From an uncultured Bacteroidales bacterium (GTDB taxonomy: Bacteria; Bacteroidota; Bacteroidia; Bacteroidales; CAIWKO01), in NCBI GenBank assembly GCA_903913285.1, contig CAIWKO010000045.1:130068-194067 (forward strand): a stretch of DNA of 64,000 nt, read 5' to 3'. Positions within the stretch are counted from its first letter, which is position 1. Each line of letters opens with the position of its first letter. Below, piece after piece: positions 31,285-39,787 of the stretch. Both the position numbers and the translations under genes were made by a program. Below the pieces are notes generated by a model. The model worked only from the letters and a program-made list of their open reading frames with translations, was not told the origin of the DNA and ran no database searches.

Positions 31285-32289
31285 ATGAGTGGAACACTAA
31301 ACAACGGTTTGAACAATTTTGATGAACATTTAAAAAATGTTTTCGATAATTATCAGCATTGCCCAAATACAAAGGTGTGGGGCAAGTTGAGATCTAAATT
31401 ATTGAAAAAAGATGCTGTTGATTTTGTTTCCTTAAAAAAACTGAAACAGTCGTTTAAACCGCAAACCAAGGTGGCGGCTATGCACGCAAAAATTTGGGCC
31501 ACATACGCTGCAGCAGCCTGTTTAACGGTAGGGGTTGTGTTTGGTGCAGCATATTATGTAAAAAACAATATACTGAACACGGATACTAAAACAACTTTAC
31601 CTGTTCCTTCCAACAACAATACTAAATCGCTTACCATTCCGGCAGCAACGCTCAACGATAGTCAAACTGTGGTATCATCGCCGAATTCTGTTGAAAATAA
31701 TACTGCAACGGTGATTCAACAAAAATCTACGGTAGTTCCCGATAAACAGTACAACGAAACGGTTAATACTACCACTGCGGTTGTAAATAATAATTCAACA
31801 AATACTACAAAAACTCAATCCGCTAATGTAAATACCACAACTGGGTCTTCTACATCTGCAAACAAGGTTCTGAATTTGTTGAACTACATCAAAAAACTGA
31901 ATCCCCAAAACACAAATATCAGTCAGGAAACGGGAACACAAAATTCTACTTCTGATATACAACCTGAAATTAATCCGAACATTCAGGAAAATGCGGTGAA
32001 TCCAAATATAGACAATCAGGTTTATAATCTTGAAATTCCAAATGTTTTCACTCCCAATGGTGACGGATATAACGACTTTTTTGTAATCAAAAATCTTGAT
32101 AAATATTCGGAAAACTCACTCCTGGTTGCCGACCGCAACGGGAAAATTGTTTATGATAAAAACAATTATCAGAATGACTGGGGCGGACAAAACTTGCCCG
32201 ACGGCACCTATTATTATATCGTAAGCTATAAAGATAAAAACAGCAACAAAGGCTTAATAAAAGGGCAAATCACAATTCTCAGAAAATAG
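31285..32289 (+). CDS. membrane-anchored presumed anti-sigma factor with T9SS type-B-like C-terminus
   Basis: This is a 334-residue protein encoded 7 nt after the ECF sigma gene. Residues 1-65 (NNFDEHLKNVFDNYQHCPNT, then VWGKLRSKLLKKD) resemble the short cytoplasmic N-termini of Bacteroidota anti-sigma proteins. One transmembrane helix spans about 70-91 (WATYAAAACLTVGVVFGAAY). A 150-residue Asn/Thr/Gln-rich linker follows. The last 85 residues form a gliding-motility-associated domain: IPNVFTPNGDGYNDFF, ADRNGKIVYD, DWGG, ending GQITILRK. Such a domain normally directs T9SS export, yet this protein has an internal anchor and no cleavable signal. It may span the periplasm and sense envelope or export state. 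The role is inferred. Confidence 0.75.
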   Translation: MSGTLNNGLNNFDEHLKNVFDNYQHCPNTKVWGKLRSKLLKKDAVDFVSLKKLKQSFKPQTKVAAMHAKIWATYAAAACLTVGVVFGAAYYVKNNILNTDTKTTLPVPSNNNTKSLTIPAATLNDSQTVVSSPNSVENNTATVIQQKSTVVPDKQYNETVNTTTAVVNNNSTNTTKTQSANVNTTTGSSTSANKVLNLLNYIKKLNPQNTNISQETGTQNSTSDIQPEINPNIQENAVNPNIDNQVYNLEIPNVFTPNGDGYNDFFVIKNLDKYSENSLLVADRNGKIVYDKNNYQNDWGGQNLPDGTYYYIVSYKDKNSNKGLIKGQITILRK

Positions 32290-32290
32290 A

Positions 32291-32671
32291 TCAGATCATT
32301 TCTTTTTCGATCTCTTTAAACGAAATATACCGTGCTTCATAAAGCATGGTGAGGAATTTTGTAATACGGTCGTGCACCGGTTGTATCTTTTCGCCTAAAA
32401 GTTCCAGCGACTTATCGCAAAGGGAAGCAACATTTCTTTCTCCATCGATATGAAGCCATACGGTTGATCCTAATTCATCAAGCGCAATATGAAAATAACG
32501 TTTGCGCTGATGGAAGAAAAAGGTGTTGAATTTTTCATTCTTAAATTTAGGAACAATAAGGGTTACAATACCTGCTTCATCCGTTTCAAAATTGCTTTTT
32601 CTGATCGGAGTTGCCTCCATATAGTTCAACTGTTTAAGAATTTTTCTTCTTTGAAAAAATGTTAGGGCCAC
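32291..32671 (-). CDS. PqqD-like peptide-chaperone protein
   Basis: This is a 126-residue protein. Residues about 40-120 fit the PqqD winged-helix fold: HIALDELGSTVWLHIDGERN, VASLCDKSLELLGE and a C-terminal helix with FLTMLYEARYIS. PqqD proteins bind a precursor peptide and hand it to a radical-SAM enzyme in PQQ and related peptide pathways. No radical-SAM peptide enzyme or small precursor gene lies beside it, so its partner is unknown. Its stop is 1 nt from the stop of the convergent anti-sigma-like gene; patatin lies upstream on the same strand, 61 nt away. Bacteroidota have stand-alone PqqD proteins with unassigned roles. Confidence 0.75.
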   Translation of the reverse strand: MALTFFQRRKILKQLNYMEATPIRKSNFETDEAGIVTLIVPKFKNEKFNTFFFHQRKRYFHIALDELGSTVWLHIDGERNVASLCDKSLELLGEKIQPVHDRITKFLTMLYEARYISFKEIEKEMI

Positions 32672-32732
32672 GATAAATGAATTAATAATTAAACTTTTCC
32701 GAAATTAGTTTAAATCTGTCAATCCCGGAATA

Positions 32733-33629
32733 TTATTGGTTAATTTTCTGTGTCAGATTTTCTTTTGCTATTCTGTAGGCTGATTTTCCGGCTTCAATAA
32801 GTTCCTGAGCCCTGTAAAACTCAAATGTAGTTGCAGCATGACGTGATATTTCGACTTTAATACCCGGTTTTTCCTGAACTATAGTAAGTCTGCATATACG
32901 ATCCTGCATGATATCGAAAGTTTTATCAATAACACTCAGATATCCCGGTTTTCCTTCATTTTCGATTTTTTCATTGCCCGTTAAATTAAAATTATTTTTC
33001 ACGAACTCAAAAACTTTTCGTTTAACTGAGAAACTCTTCTGACGTGGTGCTAATGAATTGAAATTAGGTTTTTCATACGGGATATTAGCATTCACATCCA
33101 CAACAACCAAAACATCACCCTCTGAACGCTTGATGCAGTCTGTCGGAATAGGAGAAACAACACCGCCATCAACCAGGATCATGTCTTTATAAAAAACCGG
33201 GGTAACAATTGAAGGTATTGCAACAGAAGCTCTGATGGCCAACAGAAGATTTCCTTTGTCGAAAACAACCTCTTCACGATGTGTTAGATCGGCAGCTACA
33301 ACTGCTAAAGGTATTTTTAGCTCTTCAAAAGTTTTGCATCCGATAAATTCTTCAAGGTTTCTGAAAAAACGTTCGGCTTTGATGAAGCCTTGCCCTGTGA
33401 AAGTAAAATCCATCAAATCGAACACATCTACCTCATCTAATTGACAAACCCACTCTTTAAAGCGCTCAATATTTCCTGAAGCATAAATGCCTCCAATTAA
33501 TGAGCCGATGGATGACCCGGAAATGGATGTGATATCATATCCGTCATTTAATAACTCTTCAATAACACCAATATGTGCGATACCTCGGCAACCACCGCTT
33601 GATAATACTAATGAAACTTTTTGCGACAT
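32733..33629 (-). CDS. patatin-like phospholipase (RssA type)
   Basis: This is a 298-residue serine hydrolase. The oxyanion loop SGGCRGIAHIG (residues 11-21), the nucleophile elbow GSSIG with Ser40 and the catalytic aspartate D154 in VDGGVVSPIP are intact, so the Ser-Asp dyad is complete. There is no signal peptide or barrel domain, which puts it with cytoplasmic RssA-like patatins and not with secreted PlpD-type enzymes. It probably deacylates phospholipids or lysophospholipids at the inner membrane. A terminator separates it from the OPT transporter gene upstream. The PqqD-like gene follows 61 nt downstream and may share its transcript. Confidence 0.88.
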   Translation of the reverse strand: MSQKVSLVLSSGGCRGIAHIGVIEELLNDGYDITSISGSSIGSLIGGIYASGNIERFKEWVCQLDEVDVFDLMDFTFTGQGFIKAERFFRNLEEFIGCKTFEELKIPLAVVAADLTHREEVVFDKGNLLLAIRASVAIPSIVTPVFYKDMILVDGGVVSPIPTDCIKRSEGDVLVVVDVNANIPYEKPNFNSLAPRQKSFSVKRKVFEFVKNNFNLTGNEKIENEGKPGYLSVIDKTFDIMQDRICRLTIVQEKPGIKVEISRHAATTFEFYRAQELIEAGKSAYRIAKENLTQKINQ

Positions 33630-33651
33630 AAAATTAATTTGACCATGAAAT

Positions 33652-33688
33652 TAAAAAAAATGGGGTTCTGATCAACAAAACCCCATTT
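33652..33688 (-). terminator. intrinsic terminator of the OPT transporter gene
   Basis: The stem AAATGGGGTT (33658-33667) / AACCCCATTT (33679-33688) is followed by a T run on the minus strand. It lies between the OPT gene stop and the patatin start. Confidence 0.82.
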
Positions 33689-33693
33689 GTTTT

Positions 33694-35769
33694 TTAGAAA
33701 TTTCCACTTGGTGGAGGTGGTTCATCAGCTGCACCTCTGTGTCTAACCGGTAAATAGATCAAAACAAAAGCAATGATCAGCAATACTAAAATACTTACCA
33801 GGAAAGATGGATTTGTGAAAATTGAAAATGTAGGTACATTCAAGAAATACATTAAAGCAAATATCAACCCCATCAAAGCTTCACCCGCGATAAATCCGGA
33901 TGCAAGCAAAACTCCGGTGTTTTCCATTCGAACACTTTGACCGAGGGAGTAGTTCTTCTTTTTTCCAATAGCTTCAACAATACCTTTAACACAACCACCC
34001 AAAAAGATTGCAAAGGTTGTTTCTAATGGCAGATACATACCAACGCTGACAAGCATCGGGCTTTTAACCTGCATCAAAATCAATCCGAGGCCCATCAGCA
34101 TGCCAACAATTATAAGTGGCCATGCCATTTGTCCGCCCACAATTCCTTTCGATAGCATTGCCATCAAACTGGCTTGAGGTGCAGATAAGTTCTTGCTGCC
34201 AAATCCGCCTTCGTATCCTTGAAGATGTCCCTGTGCAATATCACCCTGATTTAAAATTACCAAAACACCAAACATGACCGAACCGGCTAAAATAACTCCG
34301 ATGATATCACCGATCTGCATTTTCCAGGGGGTCCCGCCTAAAATATGTCCGGCTTTCAAGTCCTGAAGCATCTCGCCTGCAACAGCAGCCGAAACACAGA
34401 CAATAGCAGCAACGCCCAAAACTGTGGCAACACCTTCGGTTCCTTTAACGCCAAGTGCAACCAAAATTAATGCAGTAACAACCAAAGCCGTTAAAGTTAA
34501 TCCGCTGATAGGGTTATTACTCGAGCCCATAATCCCGACCAAATAGCCTGAAACTGCACCAAACAAAAATGCAAGAACAATTAAAACAGTTGCAGCAGCA
34601 AGCGAAACAATAAGACTGGCATTAAATACAAAGAAAGCAATGCAGAATGTTAAACAGGCAACACCCAAAATACCAACGATGATCCATGTAAAAGAAATAT
34701 CTTTTTCTGTACGATCAATTGCTACATGAGTTCCACCGGCAGCTTTACGGACATCACCGATAGCTCTTGCGATTCCGGCACCCAGACTTTTTCTCATTTT
34801 AAATAATGTGAAACAGGCACCCATAAGCATACCACCAATAGCGATCGGACGGACAATGAATCTCCACACCTGTGCAATTTGATATCCTGAATCGCTAACT
34901 TTGGCTAAAGCATCAGCAGTTGATAAGTTGGGATCTTTCACTTGAAGCATTGCTGCCCAGCTGTTCAAGAAGTCCATATTAATAGATGGAGAAATAAAAT
35001 AATAGATTATTGGGGCTAACAACCCCCATGCAATTAAACCCCCGCTGAAGTTTAGGGCTCCGAGTTTCGGGCCGATAATATATCCAACACCCATATAAGC
35101 AGGACTAATTCCTGGAGAGCTGAGTAATAACCCTCCTTTGCCTGTAAACATAGTACCTGTGATAGTTTGTTTGGTGAAAACAATAAATTTTTCCCAGGTA
35201 ACAGCAAAAAATTTGAATTCACCTAAAGCTTTAATAACAGCACCGCCTATCATAGCTCCAAAAAGGAATTTTGAACCGCCACCACTTCTGCGGCCTGCTT
35301 TATGAATTTCAGCTGCTGCTATAGATTCGGGAAATTTTAATTCCACATCTTCAACCATAACCCGGCGAAGCAGTGCTACGAACATGATACCCAAAATGCC
35401 ACCGGCTATCAAAATTAAGGCAGATGTAACATAATGTCCCGGGGTATAAAATTCCGGCCATATTCCGGAAATGAAAAAAGCAGGTAATGTAAAAATTGCT
35501 CCTGCAGCTACTGATTCACCTATCGATCCAACAGTACGTGCAAAGTTTTCTTCCAGTATAGAGCCTTTTACCATTTTTAATATTGCCATACCGATAACGG
35601 CAGCCGGATAGGTTGCAGCAATGGTCATCCCGGCTTTTAGACCCAGATAAGCATTAGCGGCTCCTAATACCACCGACATTAATAATCCGATGAAAATGGC
35701 ACGAAAAGTGAACTCTTTCATCTTGGTCTCCGACGAAACGAACGGCACAAATTTTTTCTGTTCAGACAT
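33694..35769 (-). CDS. OPT-family oligopeptide transporter
   Basis: This is a 691-residue polytopic membrane protein with about 15 hydrophobic segments. Family features are the N-terminal EFTFRAIFIGLLMSVVLGAA followed by NAYLGLKAGMTIAATYPAAV, SIGESVAAGAIFTLPAFFI, the SSNNPISGLT block and KAGHILGGTPWKMQIGD. OPT carriers move oligopeptides or metal-peptide complexes into the cell by proton coupling. The bacterial branch is usually predicted to take up peptides. It has its own terminator and no neighbour in an operon. The secreted subtilase and the aminopeptidases in this window could feed and process peptide substrates, but no direct link is shown. Confidence 0.92.
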   Translation of the reverse strand: MSEQKKFVPFVSSETKMKEFTFRAIFIGLLMSVVLGAANAYLGLKAGMTIAATYPAAVIGMAILKMVKGSILEENFARTVGSIGESVAAGAIFTLPAFFISGIWPEFYTPGHYVTSALILIAGGILGIMFVALLRRVMVEDVELKFPESIAAAEIHKAGRRSGGGSKFLFGAMIGGAVIKALGEFKFFAVTWEKFIVFTKQTITGTMFTGKGGLLLSSPGISPAYMGVGYIIGPKLGALNFSGGLIAWGLLAPIIYYFISPSINMDFLNSWAAMLQVKDPNLSTADALAKVSDSGYQIAQVWRFIVRPIAIGGMLMGACFTLFKMRKSLGAGIARAIGDVRKAAGGTHVAIDRTEKDISFTWIIVGILGVACLTFCIAFFVFNASLIVSLAAATVLIVLAFLFGAVSGYLVGIMGSSNNPISGLTLTALVVTALILVALGVKGTEGVATVLGVAAIVCVSAAVAGEMLQDLKAGHILGGTPWKMQIGDIIGVILAGSVMFGVLVILNQGDIAQGHLQGYEGGFGSKNLSAPQASLMAMLSKGIVGGQMAWPLIIVGMLMGLGLILMQVKSPMLVSVGMYLPLETTFAIFLGGCVKGIVEAIGKKKNYSLGQSVRMENTGVLLASGFIAGEALMGLIFALMYFLNVPTFSIFTNPSFLVSILVLLIIAFVLIYLPVRHRGAADEPPPPSGNF

Positions 35770-35881
35770 ATTTTGTGATTTTAATTAGTAAATAGTTGCG
35801 TAATTTTTTGCTAAATAAGAAAAAATTATTGACAGAAACAAGTAAAAAGAAAATATTAATGTTTTTTAAGAATTCGGAAAC

Positions 35882-38485
35882 TCAACGGAGCAATTGTATG
35901 GTTCCGTTCAGTGTTCTTTTTGCCAGGCCTTCCAATTTGCGTTCGTAAACATCACAAACGTAAAAATAAACGCCTTCGCTGCAATCTTGCTTCGAAGACT
36001 GATCTTTTCCGTTCCAGTTAATATCGGGATTATCAGTTTTGAAAACCAATTTTCCCCAACGGTTGAATATTTGCATATTCACTTTTTCAACAAAACTATA
36101 CGGAAAAGGTTTGAACAGATCGTTCGAGCCATCTCCGTTCGGGGTGAAAACATTCGGCAAAACGTAGGGCGAACACAAATCGATATCAAAACACATTAAA
36201 TTGCTCGGAACACTCACGTTATTTGAGGAATCAACGGCAGTAACATAATAGCATCCCACGATGCTGCCCATACCGGTATGTATAAAAGTGGTATCCGACA
36301 GGTCGTTTGTGGTAAATATTAATGTATAGTCAGAATTATTATCGGCAGAATAATACAAGTTATAACTCATCACGTCATTGGCGCAATAATGATCTGGGTT
36401 TGTCCAAAACAACGTGTTTTTAACCTCATCACAGTTTGTATTCCCATTTAAAACTGGTGGACAGGGAGGTATATTATCTATCGGAACTCCGCAAACACGC
36501 TCCGATAAATTGATTAACGGAAAGGCAAATCCGCTTGCAGTATAACGTCCCACAGATTTTACGTAATAACAATACGAGTTTCCGTTTATCAATCCGCTGT
36601 CCGAATAAAATAATTTTTTCGTGTATCCGATAGAATCATACAGTGTTGTAACAGGGTTTAACCGGTATATCGTATAATAATCATTTTGCCAGGGCACATT
36701 AAAACTCCAATTGAGTATGATCTTATTATCTGTTGGTGCTAAAGTTAAATAAACCGATGAAGCATTGGTGGCAGAGCCCACAAAAAAATGATCACCGGGA
36801 GTGTTGTTGTAAAAATCAATTCGGTAATGATAGGGGAGGTCTCTTGTATTTATCAGTGTGTCGTTATATGTAGTATCATTTATCGAAAACAATGAATCTA
36901 TAAGAGTATAATCACTACCCGTGAAATTCGGGCTTCTGTATATTAAATATTTGTAAGGCCCCGGTATCTCCACAGTATCAAATTCTGTAGGTTTCGACCA
37001 GGCAACAAACATCGAACCATTCACCGCGTCGGTATTCTTAACACTGACATTGGTCAGCACCGGCACATCCTTTTGCAACTGGGCGCAGGCTTCAAGCGAG
37101 GCATAGCTTTCAGCATCGTCGGGATAATAGGCTATAACCATATAGCAATAGTCATCTCCGCAAACCAATCCTGCACCGTTATTATTATCAAGATAGGTAG
37201 TATCGTTAATATTATCTATTTGGGCTATCTTAACATAGCCCGTGTAAGCAGGAACCCCGGTTTCGCAAGGTCCGTGAAAATATCCGTAATACCCGTTGCG
37301 TCTGTATATCCTGTATCCAACGGCATTCGTGCAAATGCTTATATCCCATTTCAGGTTTATGGTATTTCCCGAAGCGATAGCTGTCAGATCTTCGGGAGCC
37401 GGACCAACAACCGTGATTCGCATCGAAGCAAAAGCAACCAGCTCTACAGGATACGAATTATCCTGTGCCTTGAAGTTCATTTGATACGGGCTCTTTTTCA
37501 CATGCGAACATTCGGTTTGCCACATAAACTGCGAATTAACGCTGCCAACTCCATGCACAGGTTGAGTGAAAGTTGCCGGGCTCGACGGTAACTGTAAGGG
37601 CGCACCATCCCCGGTTAATGTAACGATATCCGAAGCATTGGGATCAGAGGCATGAACATTAAACGCAAGATAAGTTCCCGCCAGCACACAAGTATCTCTC
37701 AAGGCATCAATAACAGGAGGCGAGTCATCACACGGAACAACCGTGATCTGCATATCGCGCCGAACCGAACCTATTTTGATACCGTGCCGCCATTCGTCAA
37801 CTATGATACAAAGGTTGTATTCGCCGTTCAGTTGAGGGCTGTCCCAGAGTAATTCTCCTGTGTAAGGATTTATTGTCAAAATGTTGTTGGCTGGTGGATA
37901 AAAATATCCCGGTATATACAATCCTCCCGCCCCTTTGCAACTGTCGAGCCTGTATGATAAACTGTCTCCATCCGGATCATACGCCCATGGATTATGGATA
38001 AAAGGCTGATAAATGCAGGCATTATCGATCGGAGGATTGAGCAATATCGGAGAATTGTCGCCACCTAAAAAGGGATTTATCGTTAAAGTTGTCTCTATAT
38101 AAAATGGAATATTAACCGAATTCGGAATATTGATGATACCTGCATTGCGGTTGGGGTCTTCCATCGACATGGTGTAGGTGCCCGGTGCCGGATAAGTATG
38201 AATACCGCCTCCCACACCATCATAAGTATAGCGGTTGTAATTTATGAGTGATGTGATAGGTGTTTTTTCAACCCGATCTATAACATCCGAAGTTCCGTCG
38301 CCCCAGTTCAAAGTGAGTGTCGGACGGTCGGCAGGGCTTGAAGAATAAGTATAAGTAATAATCGTAACCTCGTAAGTTAATCCGTAAAGCCATTTATACG
38401 AAATTTCCCCGGCTCTTTGGTGGGTGGCAAAGGCAGAAATACTGTAAAGAATAATAAACAGAACCGAAGAGAAAATTTTTTTCAT
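35882..38485 (-). CDS. large secreted protein with T9SS type-B sorting domain
   Basis: This is an 867-residue protein. A signal peptide (residues 1-20, ending SAFAT) is followed by HQRAGEISYKWLYGLTYEVT, a start common to a family of Bacteroidota gliding-motility-associated proteins. Several Ig-like or FN3-like units occupy residues about 120-770 (PPVIDALRDTCVLAGTYLAF; NKIILNWSFN; NGNSYCYYVKSVG). The C-terminal 90 residues are a type-B sorting domain: LPNVFTPNGDGSNDLFKPF, MQIFNRWGKLVFKT, NWNGKD and ending NGTIQLLR. It should be exported by the T9SS and sit on the surface, where such proteins act in adhesion or motility. It has no catalytic motif and is monocistronic. Confidence 0.9.
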   Translation of the reverse strand: MKKIFSSVLFIILYSISAFATHQRAGEISYKWLYGLTYEVTIITYTYSSSPADRPTLTLNWGDGTSDVIDRVEKTPITSLINYNRYTYDGVGGGIHTYPAPGTYTMSMEDPNRNAGIINIPNSVNIPFYIETTLTINPFLGGDNSPILLNPPIDNACIYQPFIHNPWAYDPDGDSLSYRLDSCKGAGGLYIPGYFYPPANNILTINPYTGELLWDSPQLNGEYNLCIIVDEWRHGIKIGSVRRDMQITVVPCDDSPPVIDALRDTCVLAGTYLAFNVHASDPNASDIVTLTGDGAPLQLPSSPATFTQPVHGVGSVNSQFMWQTECSHVKKSPYQMNFKAQDNSYPVELVAFASMRITVVGPAPEDLTAIASGNTINLKWDISICTNAVGYRIYRRNGYYGYFHGPCETGVPAYTGYVKIAQIDNINDTTYLDNNNGAGLVCGDDYCYMVIAYYPDDAESYASLEACAQLQKDVPVLTNVSVKNTDAVNGSMFVAWSKPTEFDTVEIPGPYKYLIYRSPNFTGSDYTLIDSLFSINDTTYNDTLINTRDLPYHYRIDFYNNTPGDHFFVGSATNASSVYLTLAPTDNKIILNWSFNVPWQNDYYTIYRLNPVTTLYDSIGYTKKLFYSDSGLINGNSYCYYVKSVGRYTASGFAFPLINLSERVCGVPIDNIPPCPPVLNGNTNCDEVKNTLFWTNPDHYCANDVMSYNLYYSADNNSDYTLIFTTNDLSDTTFIHTGMGSIVGCYYVTAVDSSNNVSVPSNLMCFDIDLCSPYVLPNVFTPNGDGSNDLFKPFPYSFVEKVNMQIFNRWGKLVFKTDNPDINWNGKDQSSKQDCSEGVYFYVCDVYERKLEGLAKRTLNGTIQLLR

Positions 38486-38638
38486 AAGTGCCGAAAAAGT
38501 TTACTAAGGTACAAAAAAAGCCCGTCCCCACCAAAATAATCAGCCGAAACAGATAGTTTTTCAAAATAACTGATTTTTTTAGGCTTTATTGTTTAAAATA
38601 AAAGCCTCTTTTAACTCTGAATTCTTACAATTCTGAAT

Positions 38639-39301
38639 TCACACTTCTGAGTTCTGAAATTTCTTCATTATTTCCCTGATCAGGTTTTCGGCTCCTTCAG
38701 CAATTTGCGAAATGCGTGCATCAAGCATATAGCAGGGTGTCGTAAAAACATTGTTCTTCTGGTCAACCACCACATCGCCGTGTGTGCTGCGGATGTTGAT
38801 AGCTCCCAGCGATTCCACATGTTTTTCGGTGGTTTCATCGGTGCCGATCGTTAAAGTTACATTGGGGATCAGTTTTGCCAGGATCACCGGCGCAATACAC
38901 AGCGCCCCTATAGGTTTGTTCAGGCTTCGGGTTTTCATAACAGCATAAGCCACTTCGTCGTTCACTTTCATGTCGGGGCCATCCGTAGCGTAGCTACATA
39001 GATTTTTTGCTGCACCATAGCCTCCCGGAAGCACCAGCGCGTCAAATTCGCCGGCATCATATTTCAAAAGAGGCTGAATATTGCCTCGTGCGATGCGTGC
39101 CGATTCCGTCAAAACATTGCGTGTTTCCTCCGTAGGTTTTTTCTTATAATGATCTATCACGTGATGCTGGTTCACATCCGGAGCAAAAATGCTGTACGAT
39201 GCACCCAGTTTATCAATTGCCAAAAGTGTCAGCACGGCTTCGTGAATTTCTGCCCCGTCCAGATTGCCGCATCCGGCCAGTATAACTGCAAATTTTTTCA
39301 T
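38639..39301 (-). CDS. elbB: isoprenoid biosynthesis glyoxalase ElbB (DJ-1/PfpI superfamily)
   Basis: This is a 220-residue protein. It begins MKKFAVILAGCGNLDGAEIH, the ElbB signature, and continues with EAVLTLLAIDKLG, LVLPGGYGAAKNLC and the nucleophile-elbow cysteine C135 in IGALCIAPVI. In E. coli ElbB is reported to have weak glyoxalase activity, and raised levels increase isoprenoid output; its cellular job is not settled. Length and all sequence blocks fit. It is cytoplasmic and probably transcribed alone. The 486-bp spacer upstream carries a 21-bp tandem array. Confidence 0.9.
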   Translation of the reverse strand: MKKFAVILAGCGNLDGAEIHEAVLTLLAIDKLGASYSIFAPDVNQHHVIDHYKKKPTEETRNVLTESARIARGNIQPLLKYDAGEFDALVLPGGYGAAKNLCSYATDGPDMKVNDEVAYAVMKTRSLNKPIGALCIAPVILAKLIPNVTLTIGTDETTEKHVESLGAINIRSTHGDVVVDQKNNVFTTPCYMLDARISQIAEGAENLIREIMKKFQNSEV

Positions 39302-39787
39302 AACGATGATGTTTTTCTACGACAATAAAATTACAAAAATTATAATAGTAAAAACAAAAAACCTTCGCCCCTTTTTAGTTGTTTGGCCTACTATTGATTT
39401 CCCAAAAACAGAAAAATCATTTCCACACGTCGAGTTTGCATTTCCAATGGTCGAGGCAGCATTTCCACACGTCGAGTTTCCATTTCCAATGGTCGAGGTA
39501 GCATTTCCACACGTCGAGTTTGCATTTCCAATAGTCGAGGCAGCATTTCCACACGTCGAGTTCGCATTTCCAATGGTCGTGGCAGCGTTTCCACACGTCG
39601 AGTTTTCATTTCCAATGGTCGAGGTAGCATTTCCACAGCTTCAATTTTCATTGTCGTTGCTACTCTATGTATTTGAGAGGCTAAAAAATGAATATCGCAA
39701 CATATTAAAAATAATTTCGGTAAAGAATCAGCCTTTTCTTCCTCTTCTCTTCCTTATGTTTTGGCTCGTAAGTTCAAAATTATTGAA
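39302..39787. other. intergenic region dominated by a 21-bp tandem array
   Basis: This 486-bp spacer lies between mqnC and elbB, both on the minus strand. It contains the array at 39415-39648. Because the unit is seven codons long and lacks stops, both strands are open across it; neither frame has a recognisable domain. The flanks are AT-rich and featureless. Confidence 0.6.
39415..39648. repeat. 21-bp tandem array of alternating A and B units (42-bp higher order)
   Basis: Unit A (TTCCACACGTCGAGTT) starts at 39421, 39463, 39505, 39547, 39589 and, degenerate, 39631, exactly 42 bp apart. Unit B (TTCCAATGGTCG) lies midway, 21 bp after each A. Differences are single bases at few positions, so the array is young or still homogenised. 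Confidence 0.92.

Noticed and set aside
38580-38615. Terminator after elbB (AGGCTTTATT / AATAAAAGCCT)
   Set aside because: The stem has a bulge and no T run follows on the minus strand, so it is too weak to list.
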